Assembly (NCBI RefSeq): GCF_001485575.1
Contig: NZ_BCNB01000006.1
Span: 1,922,001 to 1,986,000 of the forward strand
DNA length: 64,000 nt
Reading direction: 5' to 3'
From: Haloarcula sp. CBA1127
Lineage (GTDB): Archaea; Halobacteriota; Halobacteria; Halobacteriales; Haloarculaceae
The notes beneath the pieces were generated by a model. It was not told the DNA's origin. It saw only the letters and a list, made by a program, of their open reading frames with translations, and did no database searches. The first letter of the stretch is position 1, and the number at the start of each line of letters is the position of its first letter. Below are positions 48,929 to 57,863 of this stretch, piece after piece. A program made the translations under genes and the position numbers.

Positions 48929-50755
48929 TCAGTACGACCGGACCTTCGGTTCGTAGGTCTCTTCGTCGCCTTCGAGGATGACGGGCTTGTAGTACAGCTC
49001 TGGCTGTCCTTCGTTCCAGGCAAGCATCGTGTGCTTGATCCACTCCTCGTCCTTGCGTTCTTGGTGCTCGGCACGCCAGTGTGCGCCGCGGAACTCCTCG
49101 CGGGCGAGCGCGCCGAGCGTGATGGCCTCGGCTACGTCGAGGATGTTCCTGGTCTCGATGGTGTGGATGAGGTCCGTGTTGTAGGTTCGGGACGGGTCTT
49201 CGACGGCGACGTTCTCGTACTCCTTGCGCGCCGACCGGAGGTCCCGAAGGGCCTTCTCAAGGCCGTCCTCGGTCCGGAACACGTTGACGTTCTCCGTCAT
49301 CGTCTCCTGCACGTCCGCGCGGACCTCGGCGTGGTTGATGCCGTCGGACTCGATGAGGGTCTCGATGCGCTGGCGTTCCTGCTCGACGGTGCTTCCGAGC
49401 ACCGCTTTCGGTTCGACGGCGGCCCCGTCGGCGGCGACATCGTCGCTGCTGGCGTCGATTGCGCCGGGGTCGACCGGCGGTTCGACGTCACCGGGCTCGC
49501 TCTTGGCGGAGAGGCCGGTCTGGATTTCGGCGGTCTTCATGTCCTTGCCGGCGGCGTGGTGGCCGGCTCGGGCACCGAACACGAGCAGTTCCGGCAGGGC
49601 GTTGCCCCCGAGTCGGTTCGCGCCGTGCAGCGAAACACACGCAGTTTCGCCGGCCGCGTAGAGGCCATCGATACACGTCTCGCCGTTCTCGTCGCACTCG
49701 ATGCCGCCCATGGCGTAGTGCTGGCCGGGCTTGACCGGCATCGGCTCGTCGAGGCCGTCGACGCCCTCGAAGTCCTCCGCGAGGTGAAGTATGTTCTCAA
49801 GCCGGTCGAGAATGCGCTCCTCGCCGAGGTGGCGCATGTCGAGGTCGACGTACTCGTCTTCGACCCCGCGGCCCTCGTTGACTTCCGTCAGTTCGGCACG
49901 GGCGACCACGTCACGGGAGGCCAGTTCCCCCTCGTTGTTGGCGTAGCCGTGCTCGAACATGAACCGCTCCTCGTCGTCGTTGTAGAGGATGCCACCCTCA
50001 CCACGGACCCCCTCGGAGATGAGGACACCCGTCGATGGCAGCGTTGTCGGGTGGAACTGGATCATCTCCATGTCTTCCATCGGGACGCCGGCGCGGTAGG
50101 CCATCGCACAGCCGTCACCGGTGTTGGCGACGGCATTCGTGGTGTGGTCGAAGGCCTGGCCTAGGCCGCCCGTTGCGAGAATCACGCCGTTGTTGGCCCG
50201 GAAGCCCTGAATCTCGCCGGACTTGATGTCGTAGGCGACACAGCCGTGACAGACGCGGTCCTCGGGGTCGTCGTGGTCGGTGACCGCGAGCTGGGTCACG
50301 TACCACTCGTCGTACACCTCAATGCCGCGCTTGACCGCCTGCTCGTACATCGTGTGCAGGAGGTGGTGCCCGGTCTCGGCACCTGCGTACGTCGTCCGCG
50401 GATAGGAGAGGCCGCCGAACGGGCGCTGAGAGACGCGGCCGTCGTCCTCGCGCGAGAAGGGCATCCCCCAGTGTTCGAGCTGGATGACCTCTTCCGGGGC
50501 GTCCTTGGCGAAGGTGTCGATGGCAGGGGCGTCGCCGAGGTAGTCGGACCCCTTCATCGTGTCGTACGCGTGGAGATCCCAGGAGTCCCCTTCCTGGAGG
50601 GCGGCGTTGATTCCCCCCTCCGCAGCACCTGTGTGGCTCCGAACCGGATGGAGCTTGGTCACGAGGGCAACATCTGCACCCTCTTCGTCCGCTGCAATAG
50701 CCGCCCTGAGGCCAGCGCCACCCGCGCCGACCACGATAACATCGTGTTCGTACAT
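48929..50755 (-). CDS. sdhA: Succinate dehydrogenase flavoprotein subunit
   Basis: The FAD subunit of complex II; oxidises succinate to fumarate. The protein has 608 residues. N-terminal dinucleotide-binding GAGGAG, then HPVRSHTGAAEGGINAAL with the covalent-FAD His; substrate-binding HPTTLP and catalytic Arg region HGANRLGGNALPELL; C-terminal helical domain. It lies on the same strand as sdhCDB, but 2.8 kb away with three opposite-strand genes between. It must have its own promoter; a TTAAG-type element (50800-50806) is about 45 bases upstream. Confidence 0.94.
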   Translation of the reverse strand: MYEHDVIVVGAGGAGLRAAIAADEEGADVALVTKLHPVRSHTGAAEGGINAALQEGDSWDLHAYDTMKGSDYLGDAPAIDTFAKDAPEEVIQLEHWGMPFSREDDGRVSQRPFGGLSYPRTTYAGAETGHHLLHTMYEQAVKRGIEVYDEWYVTQLAVTDHDDPEDRVCHGCVAYDIKSGEIQGFRANNGVILATGGLGQAFDHTTNAVANTGDGCAMAYRAGVPMEDMEMIQFHPTTLPSTGVLISEGVRGEGGILYNDDEERFMFEHGYANNEGELASRDVVARAELTEVNEGRGVEDEYVDLDMRHLGEERILDRLENILHLAEDFEGVDGLDEPMPVKPGQHYAMGGIECDENGETCIDGLYAAGETACVSLHGANRLGGNALPELLVFGARAGHHAAGKDMKTAEIQTGLSAKSEPGDVEPPVDPGAIDASSDDVAADGAAVEPKAVLGSTVEQERQRIETLIESDGINHAEVRADVQETMTENVNVFRTEDGLEKALRDLRSARKEYENVAVEDPSRTYNTDLIHTIETRNILDVAEAITLGALAREEFRGAHWRAEHQERKDEEWIKHTMLAWNEGQPELYYKPVILEGDEETYEPKVRSY

Positions 50756-51002
50756 TGTGAGAGTGTCTCTTGGCGTGGTTTCGGCTTAGGATTAGCCAAA
50801 CTTAAGCCTCCCTGTTGCGTTACCAAGAGCTTCGGCATCAGTGGGCCACACCCCGCTTCTGCTATCGGGCCAAAATATCAGAGGAAACGAATTTTGTACT
50901 ATCCGATGGAATTATATCTCGTGCTGTGAATACTTAGGAACCGACTACTGATACTAGACCCACCGGATAGTGTCACTACGGGCCCGACCCGTTCCCACCC
51001 TG

Positions 51003-52352
51003 ATGCCAGACCAGTATCTCACGTCAACTGATGACTTCGAAGCGGTGTTAGCCGAGGCACCCACGGTGCTGACAGTTACTGACGAGGAATTGACAATACG
51101 GTTTGTAAGTCCAGCAATCGAACGCGTATTGGGGTACGATATGGAGTCACTTGTCGGCACAAACTGGCTGGATCTCGTCCACCCAGAGGACGCGGAGCGG
51201 GTCCGGGCAACACTGGCGGACGAGCGGGAAGACGACGGGACGGAGTACCGGTTCCGGAACGCCGACGGCGACTGGGTCTGGCTCGAAACCATCGTCTCAG
51301 GGGACACCGAGACGGACCGCGATTGCTGCGTGTTCACTTCCCGCGATGTCAGCGACCGACCGCGCTTCGAGGCCCAGTTTCGCCAGTTCGTCACACACAC
51401 CTCCGACGTGCTCACTGTGTTCGACGAGCAAGGTAACGTCGAGTACATCAGTCCGTCCGTGGAACGCGTCCTCGGCTACGAGCAAGACGCGATGCAGGAC
51501 TCAGACCTCTTCGAGTACGTACACCCGGACGACCTCCCGAACGCACTCACCGAGTTCGGCCGGATGATAGACGAACCGGGATACGTTGCGGTCATTGAGC
51601 ATCGATACCGCCACGCAGATGGCGACTGGATCTGGGCGGAGTCCCGCGGCCAGCAGGTCACGACTGGCCCGCTGGAAGACCACGTCGTCGTGACGACCCG
51701 CGATATCTCCGAGCGGAAACAGCGCGAAGAGGAACTCAAGCGACAGAACCAGCGCCTTGAGCGGTTCTCGGACGCGATTAGTCACGACCTACGGAACCCG
51801 CTGGACGTCCTCGACGGCTCGCTCGAACTCGCACGTGAGACAGGTGAAGAAGCGCACTTCGAGCGCGCCGAGCGGAGCATCGACCGGATGTACACGCTCA
51901 TCGATGACTTGCTGGTACTCGCCAAGCAGGGCGTTAACCCTGCGGAAATCGAGACAATCGACCTCAGCACCCTCTCACAGCGGGCCTGGTCGATGGTCGA
52001 CACCCAGGACGCGACGCTTGAAACCGATGCCGACGACAGCATCAAAGCCGACGAAGGTGCGATGTTGGAATTACTGGAGAACCTCTTTCGGAACGCTATC
52101 GAACACGGTGGCGACGACGTGACCGTCACTGTCGGGACGGAATCGTGGGGGTTCTATGTCACCGACGATGGTGCGGGCTTCCCCGACGGCACTGCGGACC
52201 TGTTCGAACCCGGCTACTCGACGGCCGATGACGGGACCGGGTTCGGGCTCTGCATCGTCGAACAGATCGTCGACGCACACGACTGGGAAGTCATCGCGAC
52301 CGACAGCGAAAGCGGCGGCGCCCGTTTCGAGTTTATCTGCTGCGATAGCTGA
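51003..52352 (+). CDS. Soluble PAS-PAS histidine kinase
   Basis: The protein has 449 residues from MPDQYLTSTDDFEAVL (ATG 51003). Two PAS domains (about 15-125 and 135-250), HisKA with H261 in ISHDLRNPLD, and HATPase with NLFRNAIEHGG, DDGAGFP and GTGFGLCIV. No membrane segment. A T7 run (52359-52365) follows. It is embedded inside the split sdh locus and reads against it, as do the next two genes. Signal and partner unknown; a redox or respiratory signal would suit the position, but that is speculation. Confidence 0.92.
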   Translation: MPDQYLTSTDDFEAVLAEAPTVLTVTDEELTIRFVSPAIERVLGYDMESLVGTNWLDLVHPEDAERVRATLADEREDDGTEYRFRNADGDWVWLETIVSGDTETDRDCCVFTSRDVSDRPRFEAQFRQFVTHTSDVLTVFDEQGNVEYISPSVERVLGYEQDAMQDSDLFEYVHPDDLPNALTEFGRMIDEPGYVAVIEHRYRHADGDWIWAESRGQQVTTGPLEDHVVVTTRDISERKQREEELKRQNQRLERFSDAISHDLRNPLDVLDGSLELARETGEEAHFERAERSIDRMYTLIDDLLVLAKQGVNPAEIETIDLSTLSQRAWSMVDTQDATLETDADDSIKADEGAMLELLENLFRNAIEHGGDDVTVTVGTESWGFYVTDDGAGFPDGTADLFEPGYSTADDGTGFGLCIVEQIVDAHDWEVIATDSESGGARFEFICCDS

Positions 52353-52358
52353 GTGCGC

Positions 52359-52365
52359 TTTTTTT
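52359..52365 (+). terminator. T7 run after the histidine kinase gene
   Basis: Seven Ts begin 7 bases after the kinase stop. Archaeal RNA polymerase terminates at such runs. Confidence 0.45.
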
Positions 52366-52607
52366 GTTCGACGACTGTAATCGCCGTCCAAGCCTATTTT
52401 GCCCGGCTCGCTGTAGGTACAGGGAACGTGAAAATCTGCGTCTTCGCCGGCTGGAGCGGCTTTTCGAACAGTTCCGTGTCGACGTCATTCCCGATCATGG
52501 GGCGGTTCTCTATCTTTCAGCGACGACGCGTTAGAGCGATTATTGAGGGACAAATTATAGGCAAAAGTTGAATACATATAACTGTGTTATCCATGTTGTG
52601 GGAACAC

Positions 52608-53153
52608 ATGGCAACTAGCGACCTCACCAACGTTCAGACCCGGATGCTCGGGCAAGACGTCACGTTCAGCGTGTCACAGCCGTGGCTGGCCTACTGGCTA
52701 GTCATTATGCGGTTGGTCGGCGGCTGGTGGCTGTTACACGCCGGCCTCGACAAACTCGCTAGCTGGCCGTTCGACGCGAGCTGGTTCGTCGGCGGCGCCG
52801 CCCAGGGAACGAGCCTCGGCCCCATCGTCACTCTGTTCAGTAGTGGCGCCGGCCTGGCGTTCACCAACGTCGCGGTCCCGATCGGTCAGGTGCTGATCGG
52901 CCTCGGACTGATCTTCGGTGCGCTCACCCGTACGGCAGCGTTCTTCGGTGCGTTCATGATGGTGTTCTTTTACTTCATCAACGGCGAGACCGGTGCCTGG
53001 TCTCACGGCGTCGTCACGGGCGAGTTGCTGGGCATTCTCATCTTCGGGATGATTGCCACTCTCGGTGCGGGCCGCGTCCTCGGCATTGACGCGTATCTGC
53101 AGAACACCGAGGTCGTCAAGAACAATCCGCGGCTCCAGTACCTCATCGGCTAA
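52608..53153 (+). CDS. DoxX-family membrane protein
   Basis: The protein has 181 residues from MATSDLTNVQTRMLGQD (ATG 52608); ATG 52593 and GTG 52584 upstream are also in frame. Four hydrophobic helices with MRLVGGWWLLHAGLDKL (about 30-46) and the quinol oxidase-like arrangement GQVLIGLGLIFGALTRTAAFFG (about 93-114) identify DoxX/DoxD. In Acidianus, DoxD is part of a thiosulfate:quinone oxidoreductase; most other members have no assigned role. An ATACATATA element (52572-52580) lies about 30 bases before ATG 52608. The next gene is 15 bases downstream. Confidence 0.87.
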   Translation: MATSDLTNVQTRMLGQDVTFSVSQPWLAYWLVIMRLVGGWWLLHAGLDKLASWPFDASWFVGGAAQGTSLGPIVTLFSSGAGLAFTNVAVPIGQVLIGLGLIFGALTRTAAFFGAFMMVFFYFINGETGAWSHGVVTGELLGILIFGMIATLGAGRVLGIDAYLQNTEVVKNNPRLQYLIG

Positions 53154-53168
53154 TGGAGACGTCAAAAC

Positions 53169-53456
53169 ATGAGTGACTTAACCACAGCAGACAAGATCGT
53201 AATGTACGTCGGCGGCGGCCTCGTCCTTCTCGGTACGGTTGGTATCGGCCTCGTGGAAATGTTTCTGGGGAGTCCACACCCCGTCTCCGGCGAGGGACAG
53301 GTCGTGCACGATGCCCTCATTCCGCTCGAAATCCGGTCGTATATCATCCTTCTGGGATTTCTCATCTGGGCCGTCTACGCCATCTACAAGGTGGCCGTTG
53401 GTGGACGTATTCCCGGCACTGCTCAGTCAGACGTGCGTCCCGGGCAGGCCGACTAA
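53169..53456 (+). CDS. Two-helix membrane protein co-transcribed with DoxX
   Basis: The protein has 95 residues: a helix VMYVGGGLVLLGTVGIGLVEMFLG (about 11-34), an exposed loop SPHPVSGEGQVVHDALIPLEI, and a second helix SYIILLGFLIWAVYAIYKVAVGG. The loop His residues could bind a metal or haem, but this is not proven. The close spacing and co-orientation suggest a complex with the DoxX protein. Not recognised. Confidence 0.75.
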   Translation: MSDLTTADKIVMYVGGGLVLLGTVGIGLVEMFLGSPHPVSGEGQVVHDALIPLEIRSYIILLGFLIWAVYAIYKVAVGGRIPGTAQSDVRPGQAD

Positions 53457-53569
53457 CTCCTACTGTCCTCTTCCGTCATCCAGTGTAACTACTGCCAGCC
53501 CAGTCCGCTTCTGTCGCTTGATTTGAGGAGTACGGCAGAAGTACGCGTATCGGTTATACTACGCTGAAG

Positions 53570-54457
53570 TTACCAGAACTTCAGGTTGTTCTTGACCGCT
53601 TCCCGCTTGAGTTCCTGGATGTGCTCGGTCAGCGGGATGTCCTTCGGACACACTTCGGTACAGGAGAACTGGGTCTGGCAGCGCCAGACGCCGTGTTCCT
53701 GTTCGATAATACGCAGGCGCTCTTGCTTGCGATTCTCGCCCTCGCGGTTGTCCATCGCGAACCGATAGGCCTTGTTGATGGCGGCGGGACCGAGGTACTC
53801 GTTGTCGCCGGCGGCGATATTACACGAGGACATGCACGCGCCACACCAGATACACCGCGTGGACATCTTGACCTTCTCGCGGTTCTCCCGGGTCTGGCGC
53901 TGCTCTTCGAGCTTGTCGTCAGGCGTCTCGTCGGCGTCGAAGTACGGCTCGACGGCCTCCATCTGGTCGTAGAAGTGCTCCATGTCGACGACGAGGTCCT
54001 TCACGACCTCCTGGTGGGGCAGCGGCTCGATACGGACCGGGTCCTCAAGCTCGGAAATCTGCGTCTTGCAGCCGAGGCGTTGTCGCCCGTTGACGAACAG
54101 CGCGTCCGACCCACAGACGGCCTGCCGGCAGGAGTGTCGGAACGTCAGCGAGGAATCGTAGTGGTCCCGTGCGTAGATGAGGGCATCAAGGATGGTCATC
54201 CCCTTGTGGAACGGGACGCGGAAATCGTCGAAGCGCGGTTCCTGCTTCCCCTCGATTTCGGGGTCGTAGCGGAACACTTTCAGCGTAATCGTGTCTTCGT
54301 CGTCGAGCGTCTCCTCTTCGACTTCCCGCTGGGCCTGCTCCTGTGCCTGTCGTTCGTCTCGCTGTGCGCGCCGACGGTCGCCCGGGGATTCGACCTCGGG
54401 CTCTGTTTCCTCGTCGGCCTCTGTCTCGGTTTCCTGTTGTTCGATTTGCGTACTCAT
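53570..54457 (-). CDS. sdhB: Succinate dehydrogenase iron-sulfur subunit
   Basis: Carries electrons from FAD to quinone. The protein has 295 residues. A charged Glu-rich N-terminal extension (about 1-50) precedes the plant-type ferredoxin domain, with CRQAVCGSDALFVNGRQRLGC (about 109-129; 2Fe-2S). The C-terminal domain has CIWCGACMSSCN (about 207) and SCTEVCPKDIP (about 263) for the 4Fe-4S and 3Fe-4S clusters. Downstream of sdhC and sdhD in one operon. Confidence 0.94.
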   Translation of the reverse strand: MSTQIEQQETETEADEETEPEVESPGDRRRAQRDERQAQEQAQREVEEETLDDEDTITLKVFRYDPEIEGKQEPRFDDFRVPFHKGMTILDALIYARDHYDSSLTFRHSCRQAVCGSDALFVNGRQRLGCKTQISELEDPVRIEPLPHQEVVKDLVVDMEHFYDQMEAVEPYFDADETPDDKLEEQRQTRENREKVKMSTRCIWCGACMSSCNIAAGDNEYLGPAAINKAYRFAMDNREGENRKQERLRIIEQEHGVWRCQTQFSCTEVCPKDIPLTEHIQELKREAVKNNLKFW

Positions 54458-54460
54458 AGT

Positions 54461-54826
54461 TCAGACGAGGGTCGTCATGGCCAGCGACACGCGGGTCCCC
54501 TGCACGACGAGCAGGAGGCCAGCGATGCCGAGCATATACTTGACTGCGTTTTTCTGGGAGCCGGTGAGTCCCTGGTTGACCAGCGCGTTGTACACGCCGT
54601 TGACGCCGTGGAACGTTGCGGTCACGAGGAACAGCCACATCGTTGCGAAGTAGCTGACCTGGCTCATCCGAGCCTGCGTGCCCAGGAACGTGATATCCGA
54701 AGCGTGGTTCACGAAGTGCAACAGCATGAAGTGGAACGCGAGCACGCCGATGAGGAACACCGCTGTCAGGCGCTGGAACAGCCAGCGGCGCCCGCCGCGG
54801 TCAAAGGAGGAGTAGTGCTGTGCCAT
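54461..54826 (-). CDS. sdhD: Succinate dehydrogenase membrane anchor subunit D
   Basis: The protein has 121 residues and three helices (about 14-34, 48-70, 88-110). It shares the anchor and haem-binding work with SdhC. MLLHFVNHASD (about 29-39) holds a His suited to haem or quinone contact. Start ATG overlaps the sdhC stop by one base; sdhB starts 3 bases after its stop. Confidence 0.88.
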   Translation of the reverse strand: MAQHYSSFDRGGRRWLFQRLTAVFLIGVLAFHFMLLHFVNHASDITFLGTQARMSQVSYFATMWLFLVTATFHGVNGVYNALVNQGLTGSQKNAVKYMLGIAGLLLVVQGTRVSLAMTTLV

Positions 54827-55245
54827 CAGGCTAGTTTCCCCCCGAGGAACGTCGGCACGCTTGCGATGACGATTGCGCCGGTCAGCAGGAGCGACGCGTA
54901 GAAGCTCTTGTCCTGCGATTCCAGCCCCACGCCGAGATCAACCATCAGCAGCCGAATCCCGTTGAGGATGTGGAAGACGGCGACAGCCAGCAGGCCGACT
55001 TCAAGGAACCGGACGATCAGCAGCGATTCGAGGCCGCTGAGCGTGCTGGTGTAGAGGTCACTGCCTGCCTGCGCGCTCGCCGGATCGACGCCGACCGAAG
55101 TGCTCAGCACCGCGATGTGGGTGAACAGGTAGCCCACGAGAACCCAGCCGGTGAACTTGTGGAAGATCCAGGCCCACATCCCGGCCGTGAACTCCCGCCA
55201 CCGTCCGAAGTCCTCGACGGTGCCGCGATTGTAAGACTGACTCAT
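54826..55245 (-). CDS. sdhC: Succinate dehydrogenase cytochrome b subunit C
   Basis: The protein has 139 residues and three or four helices. [25 protein letters not shown] (about 23-47) has the His residues usual for the haem b subunit, and [15 protein letters not shown] (about 96-110) is the conserved third-helix pattern. First gene of the sdhCDB operon; the 98-base gap upstream holds the probable promoter. Confidence 0.9.
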   Translation of the reverse strand: MSQSYNRGTVEDFGRWREFTAGMWAWIFHKFTGWVLVGYLFTHIAVLSTSVGVDPASAQAGSDLYTSTLSGLESLLIVRFLEVGLLAVAVFHILNGIRLLMVDLGVGLESQDKSFYASLLLTGAIVIASVPTFLGGKLA

Positions 55246-55344
55246 ACACTGGGGGGTTAGTCCGGGGACAGATAGTAGTTTCTACAACGGACGCGTATCG
55301 CCGGAATCCCGCCCGAAGACGTTCGTCAATTGACTACTCCGTCG

Positions 55345-56367
55345 TCACCAATCGTCGTCGTCCGCCCGGCGGTTCCACTCGATGGCCCGCTGTGTCCGGT
55401 CGTCGAGTCGGACCAGATGGCAGAGGGGGTTGCCGGGATACACCAGTGGGTTCTCGAGGATACCGACCAGCAGGCCGGTAAACGGCGCACGCATCAGCGC
55501 GTTCTCCGTCTTGAACGGGTTCGCGATCGTACAGATCACGTCGTCCTCGTACACTAGGTCACCGCGGTCGTAGTGCATATCCACGAGGCCGCCCGAATCC
55601 GCACGGATCCAGGTTTTCTCGCTGCTGTCGTCGATGACCGTCCGCCAGCCTGGCCACCGGACGGTGTCTGAATCTCGGAGGCCGAACTCCGCAAGCACTG
55701 ACCCCACGCTCTGTAGGGCAGAGTCGATGAGCGGCCGCTGGAACCGATGGGCTTCGCCCATCTCTATCGTGATCGTCGGGACGCCCGAATCGCTCAGCTC
55801 CCGCCGGAGCGACCCCGACGGGCCTTCCGAGGAGATGATGACGTTCGATGCGAAGGCATTTGCGACCCGCGCAACCTCAGGGTCGTCCATGTCCGCCCGG
55901 ACGTGAAGCATATTCGTCCGCCCGCGCGTGGACGTGTGGAAATCGAGGCCCACGTCACACGGGGCCAGGAAATTCCGGAAAATTTCGTGGGCCATCCGCT
56001 TCGCGCTCGTCGATTCCGGGTCGCCGGGGAACGAGCGGTTCAGGTCCCGGTCGTAGATCGGCAGGTACCGCTCCTGTGCCAGAAATGCAGGGACGTTCAG
56101 CACCGGTAGACAGATCAGCGTCCCCGCCAGCCCGTCGTGGTCCCATTCGTGGGCGACCTCTCGAACGACCTCGATGCCGTTGAGTTCGTCGCCGTGTGCC
56201 GCTGCGGTGAGAAACACGGTCGGACCGGCCCGCTCCCCGTTGACGATGGTAACCGGCATCCGGACGGCGTCACCCAGATACGTCTCGCTGACCGTATAGC
56301 GAATGTTGCGGGTCTCGCCCGGCGCAACAATTCCCCCGTCGTAGGTGAACGGCTCGGCCTCGTCCAT
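55345..56367 (-). CDS. Succinylglutamate desuccinylase/aspartoacylase-family zinc hydrolase
   Basis: The protein has 340 residues. The M14-like zinc motif HGDELNG (His-x-x-Glu, about 58-64) follows TVFLTAAA; a further ligand lies in LDFHTSTRGRTNM (His about 142). The substrate-binding RDLNRSFPGDP (Asn-Arg pair, about 109-116) is typical for this family, and a C-terminal lipoyl-like beta domain (about 225-320) ends the protein. Such hydrolases cleave N-acyl or peptide-like amide bonds. It is divergent from a RimK-RimB fusion gene; see the findings. Confidence 0.9.
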   Translation of the reverse strand: MDEAEPFTYDGGIVAPGETRNIRYTVSETYLGDAVRMPVTIVNGERAGPTVFLTAAAHGDELNGIEVVREVAHEWDHDGLAGTLICLPVLNVPAFLAQERYLPIYDRDLNRSFPGDPESTSAKRMAHEIFRNFLAPCDVGLDFHTSTRGRTNMLHVRADMDDPEVARVANAFASNVIISSEGPSGSLRRELSDSGVPTITIEMGEAHRFQRPLIDSALQSVGSVLAEFGLRDSDTVRWPGWRTVIDDSSEKTWIRADSGGLVDMHYDRGDLVYEDDVICTIANPFKTENALMRAPFTGLLVGILENPLVYPGNPLCHLVRLDDRTQRAIEWNRRADDDDW

Positions 56368-56481
56368 GCCATCACAACGAGAGGCGGCGGCTAAAACCCC
56401 TCCGGCAAGGCGGTGACCCGGTAGAGTCGTCCCGCATTACATATCCGTACATCTATACTGTGGCCGACAGAAGGCGACAGC

Positions 56482-57834
56482 ATGAGCGACCAGGATATCA
56501 CGGTTGGCGTTCTCAGCCTCCACTCCAGCAAGGAGTCGAAGGCCATCCTGAACGCGGTCGATGAGATGGGCTACGGGACGGAGTGGCTTCGCACCGAAAA
56601 CACCGCTATCAGTGTTGCCGACGGCGAGATGACGCTCGAACCCGCCGTTGATGTGGTCGCGAATCGGCTGTTGCTCTCCAGCGACGAACACCCCGCGGAA
56701 GGGATCGGCCTCGGGATGACTATCAGCCGGCTCGCACCGACGTTGAACGAGCCGATGGCTGCGACCACGGCGCTGCACAAGTTCGCCAGCGCCGCCGCAC
56801 TGGCCGATGCCGGCGTTCCGGTCCCGGACGCCCTGCTCGCGCTATCGAGTGACCTGCTGAACGAGGAGCGGGACCGCTTCGGTGACCGTGCGGTGTACAA
56901 GACGGCCATCGGCACCCACGGCGGCGGGACGTGGATGGTCGATCTGGAAAACCAGGTCAACGCACAGGTCGGTGGCCGCTACGCGTTCTTACAGGAGTAC
57001 ATGGAACACGACCAGCAGCGCCACCACGACCTTCGCGTGTACGTCGTCGGTGACCAGATTGTCGGCGCGATGAACCGCTACGCGCCCGAGGGTGAGTGGC
57101 GGACGAACGTCGCGCTCGGCGGTGAAGTCGAGAACATGACGGGTGAACTCCCCGAGCGGGTCAGGGAAATCGCGCTCGATTCGGTTGACGCCATCGGGCT
57201 GGACTACGCCGGTGTCGACATCGTCCAGAGCGATGACGGCTACTACGTGCTCGAAGTGAACCCCACGGCCGGGTTCCGTGGCCTGTTCAAGGCCAGCGGC
57301 GTCAGCCCTGCCCCATACATCGCTCAGCTCGCCATCGAGCGGGCCGGCGGAAGTGTCGACGATGAAACGGTCGAACGGCTCTCCGACCGACTCGACGACT
57401 CCAAGCCCGCGTGTACGCCGAAGAAGCCACAGCCGCAAGCGCAGAAGAACGTCGTCGTGGGCTACATCGAGGAGGTCGTCGTCACCGGAACACAGGGGAC
57501 CAAGTCCGTCCTCGCGAAATCCGACACTGGTGCGACCAGAACCAGTATCGACGCCAAGCTCGCTGCGGAAATCGGAACGGGGCCGATTCTCGATATCGTG
57601 AAGATCAAATCCGGGAGCCTCAAGTCCGGCCGTTCGCGCCCGGTCGTCGATCTCGTCGTCGGCGTCGGCGGGACTCAGCACACCGTCACCGCCAGCGTCG
57701 AAGACCGCGGACACATGGACTACCCGCTGTTGCTGGGACGGGACATCCTCAAACACTATCAGGTCGACGTGAACCGCCGCGCGGACGACGAGACGGAAGT
57801 GGACACCGAGGAAGAGGAACAGAGCGAAGAGTAA
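56482..57834 (+). CDS. rimK: RimK-like ATP-grasp ligase fused to a RimB-like aspartyl protease domain
   Basis: The protein has 450 residues. The N-terminal ATP-grasp (about 1-310) has the RimK layout: the pre-ATP-grasp domain, KTAIGTHGGGTWMV (about 137-150, P-loop), and YVLEVNPTAGFRGL (about 256-269). A linker with poly-Gln/Lys/Pro residues leads to a second domain (about 322-430) with the retropepsin-like start SDTGATRTSID (D348) and LLGRDILKHYQVD, as in RimB (COG4067). RimK adds Glu (or another amino acid) to a protein or small-molecule carboxylate and RimB trims such tags. The target here is unknown. Acidic C-terminal tail. Confidence 0.92.
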   Translation: MSDQDITVGVLSLHSSKESKAILNAVDEMGYGTEWLRTENTAISVADGEMTLEPAVDVVANRLLLSSDEHPAEGIGLGMTISRLAPTLNEPMAATTALHKFASAAALADAGVPVPDALLALSSDLLNEERDRFGDRAVYKTAIGTHGGGTWMVDLENQVNAQVGGRYAFLQEYMEHDQQRHHDLRVYVVGDQIVGAMNRYAPEGEWRTNVALGGEVENMTGELPERVREIALDSVDAIGLDYAGVDIVQSDDGYYVLEVNPTAGFRGLFKASGVSPAPYIAQLAIERAGGSVDDETVERLSDRLDDSKPACTPKKPQPQAQKNVVVGYIEEVVVTGTQGTKSVLAKSDTGATRTSIDAKLAAEIGTGPILDIVKIKSGSLKSGRSRPVVDLVVGVGGTQHTVTASVEDRGHMDYPLLLGRDILKHYQVDVNRRADDETEVDTEEEEQSEE

Positions 57835-57863
57835 CGGCGCTTAGTACCTCCGTTCGAGCCGTC

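Noticed and set aside
52394-52498. 34-codon minus-strand ORF (MIGNDVDTELFEK) in the gap before DoxX
   Set aside because: Too short, no clear promoter spacing, and no family recognised; noise is as likely.
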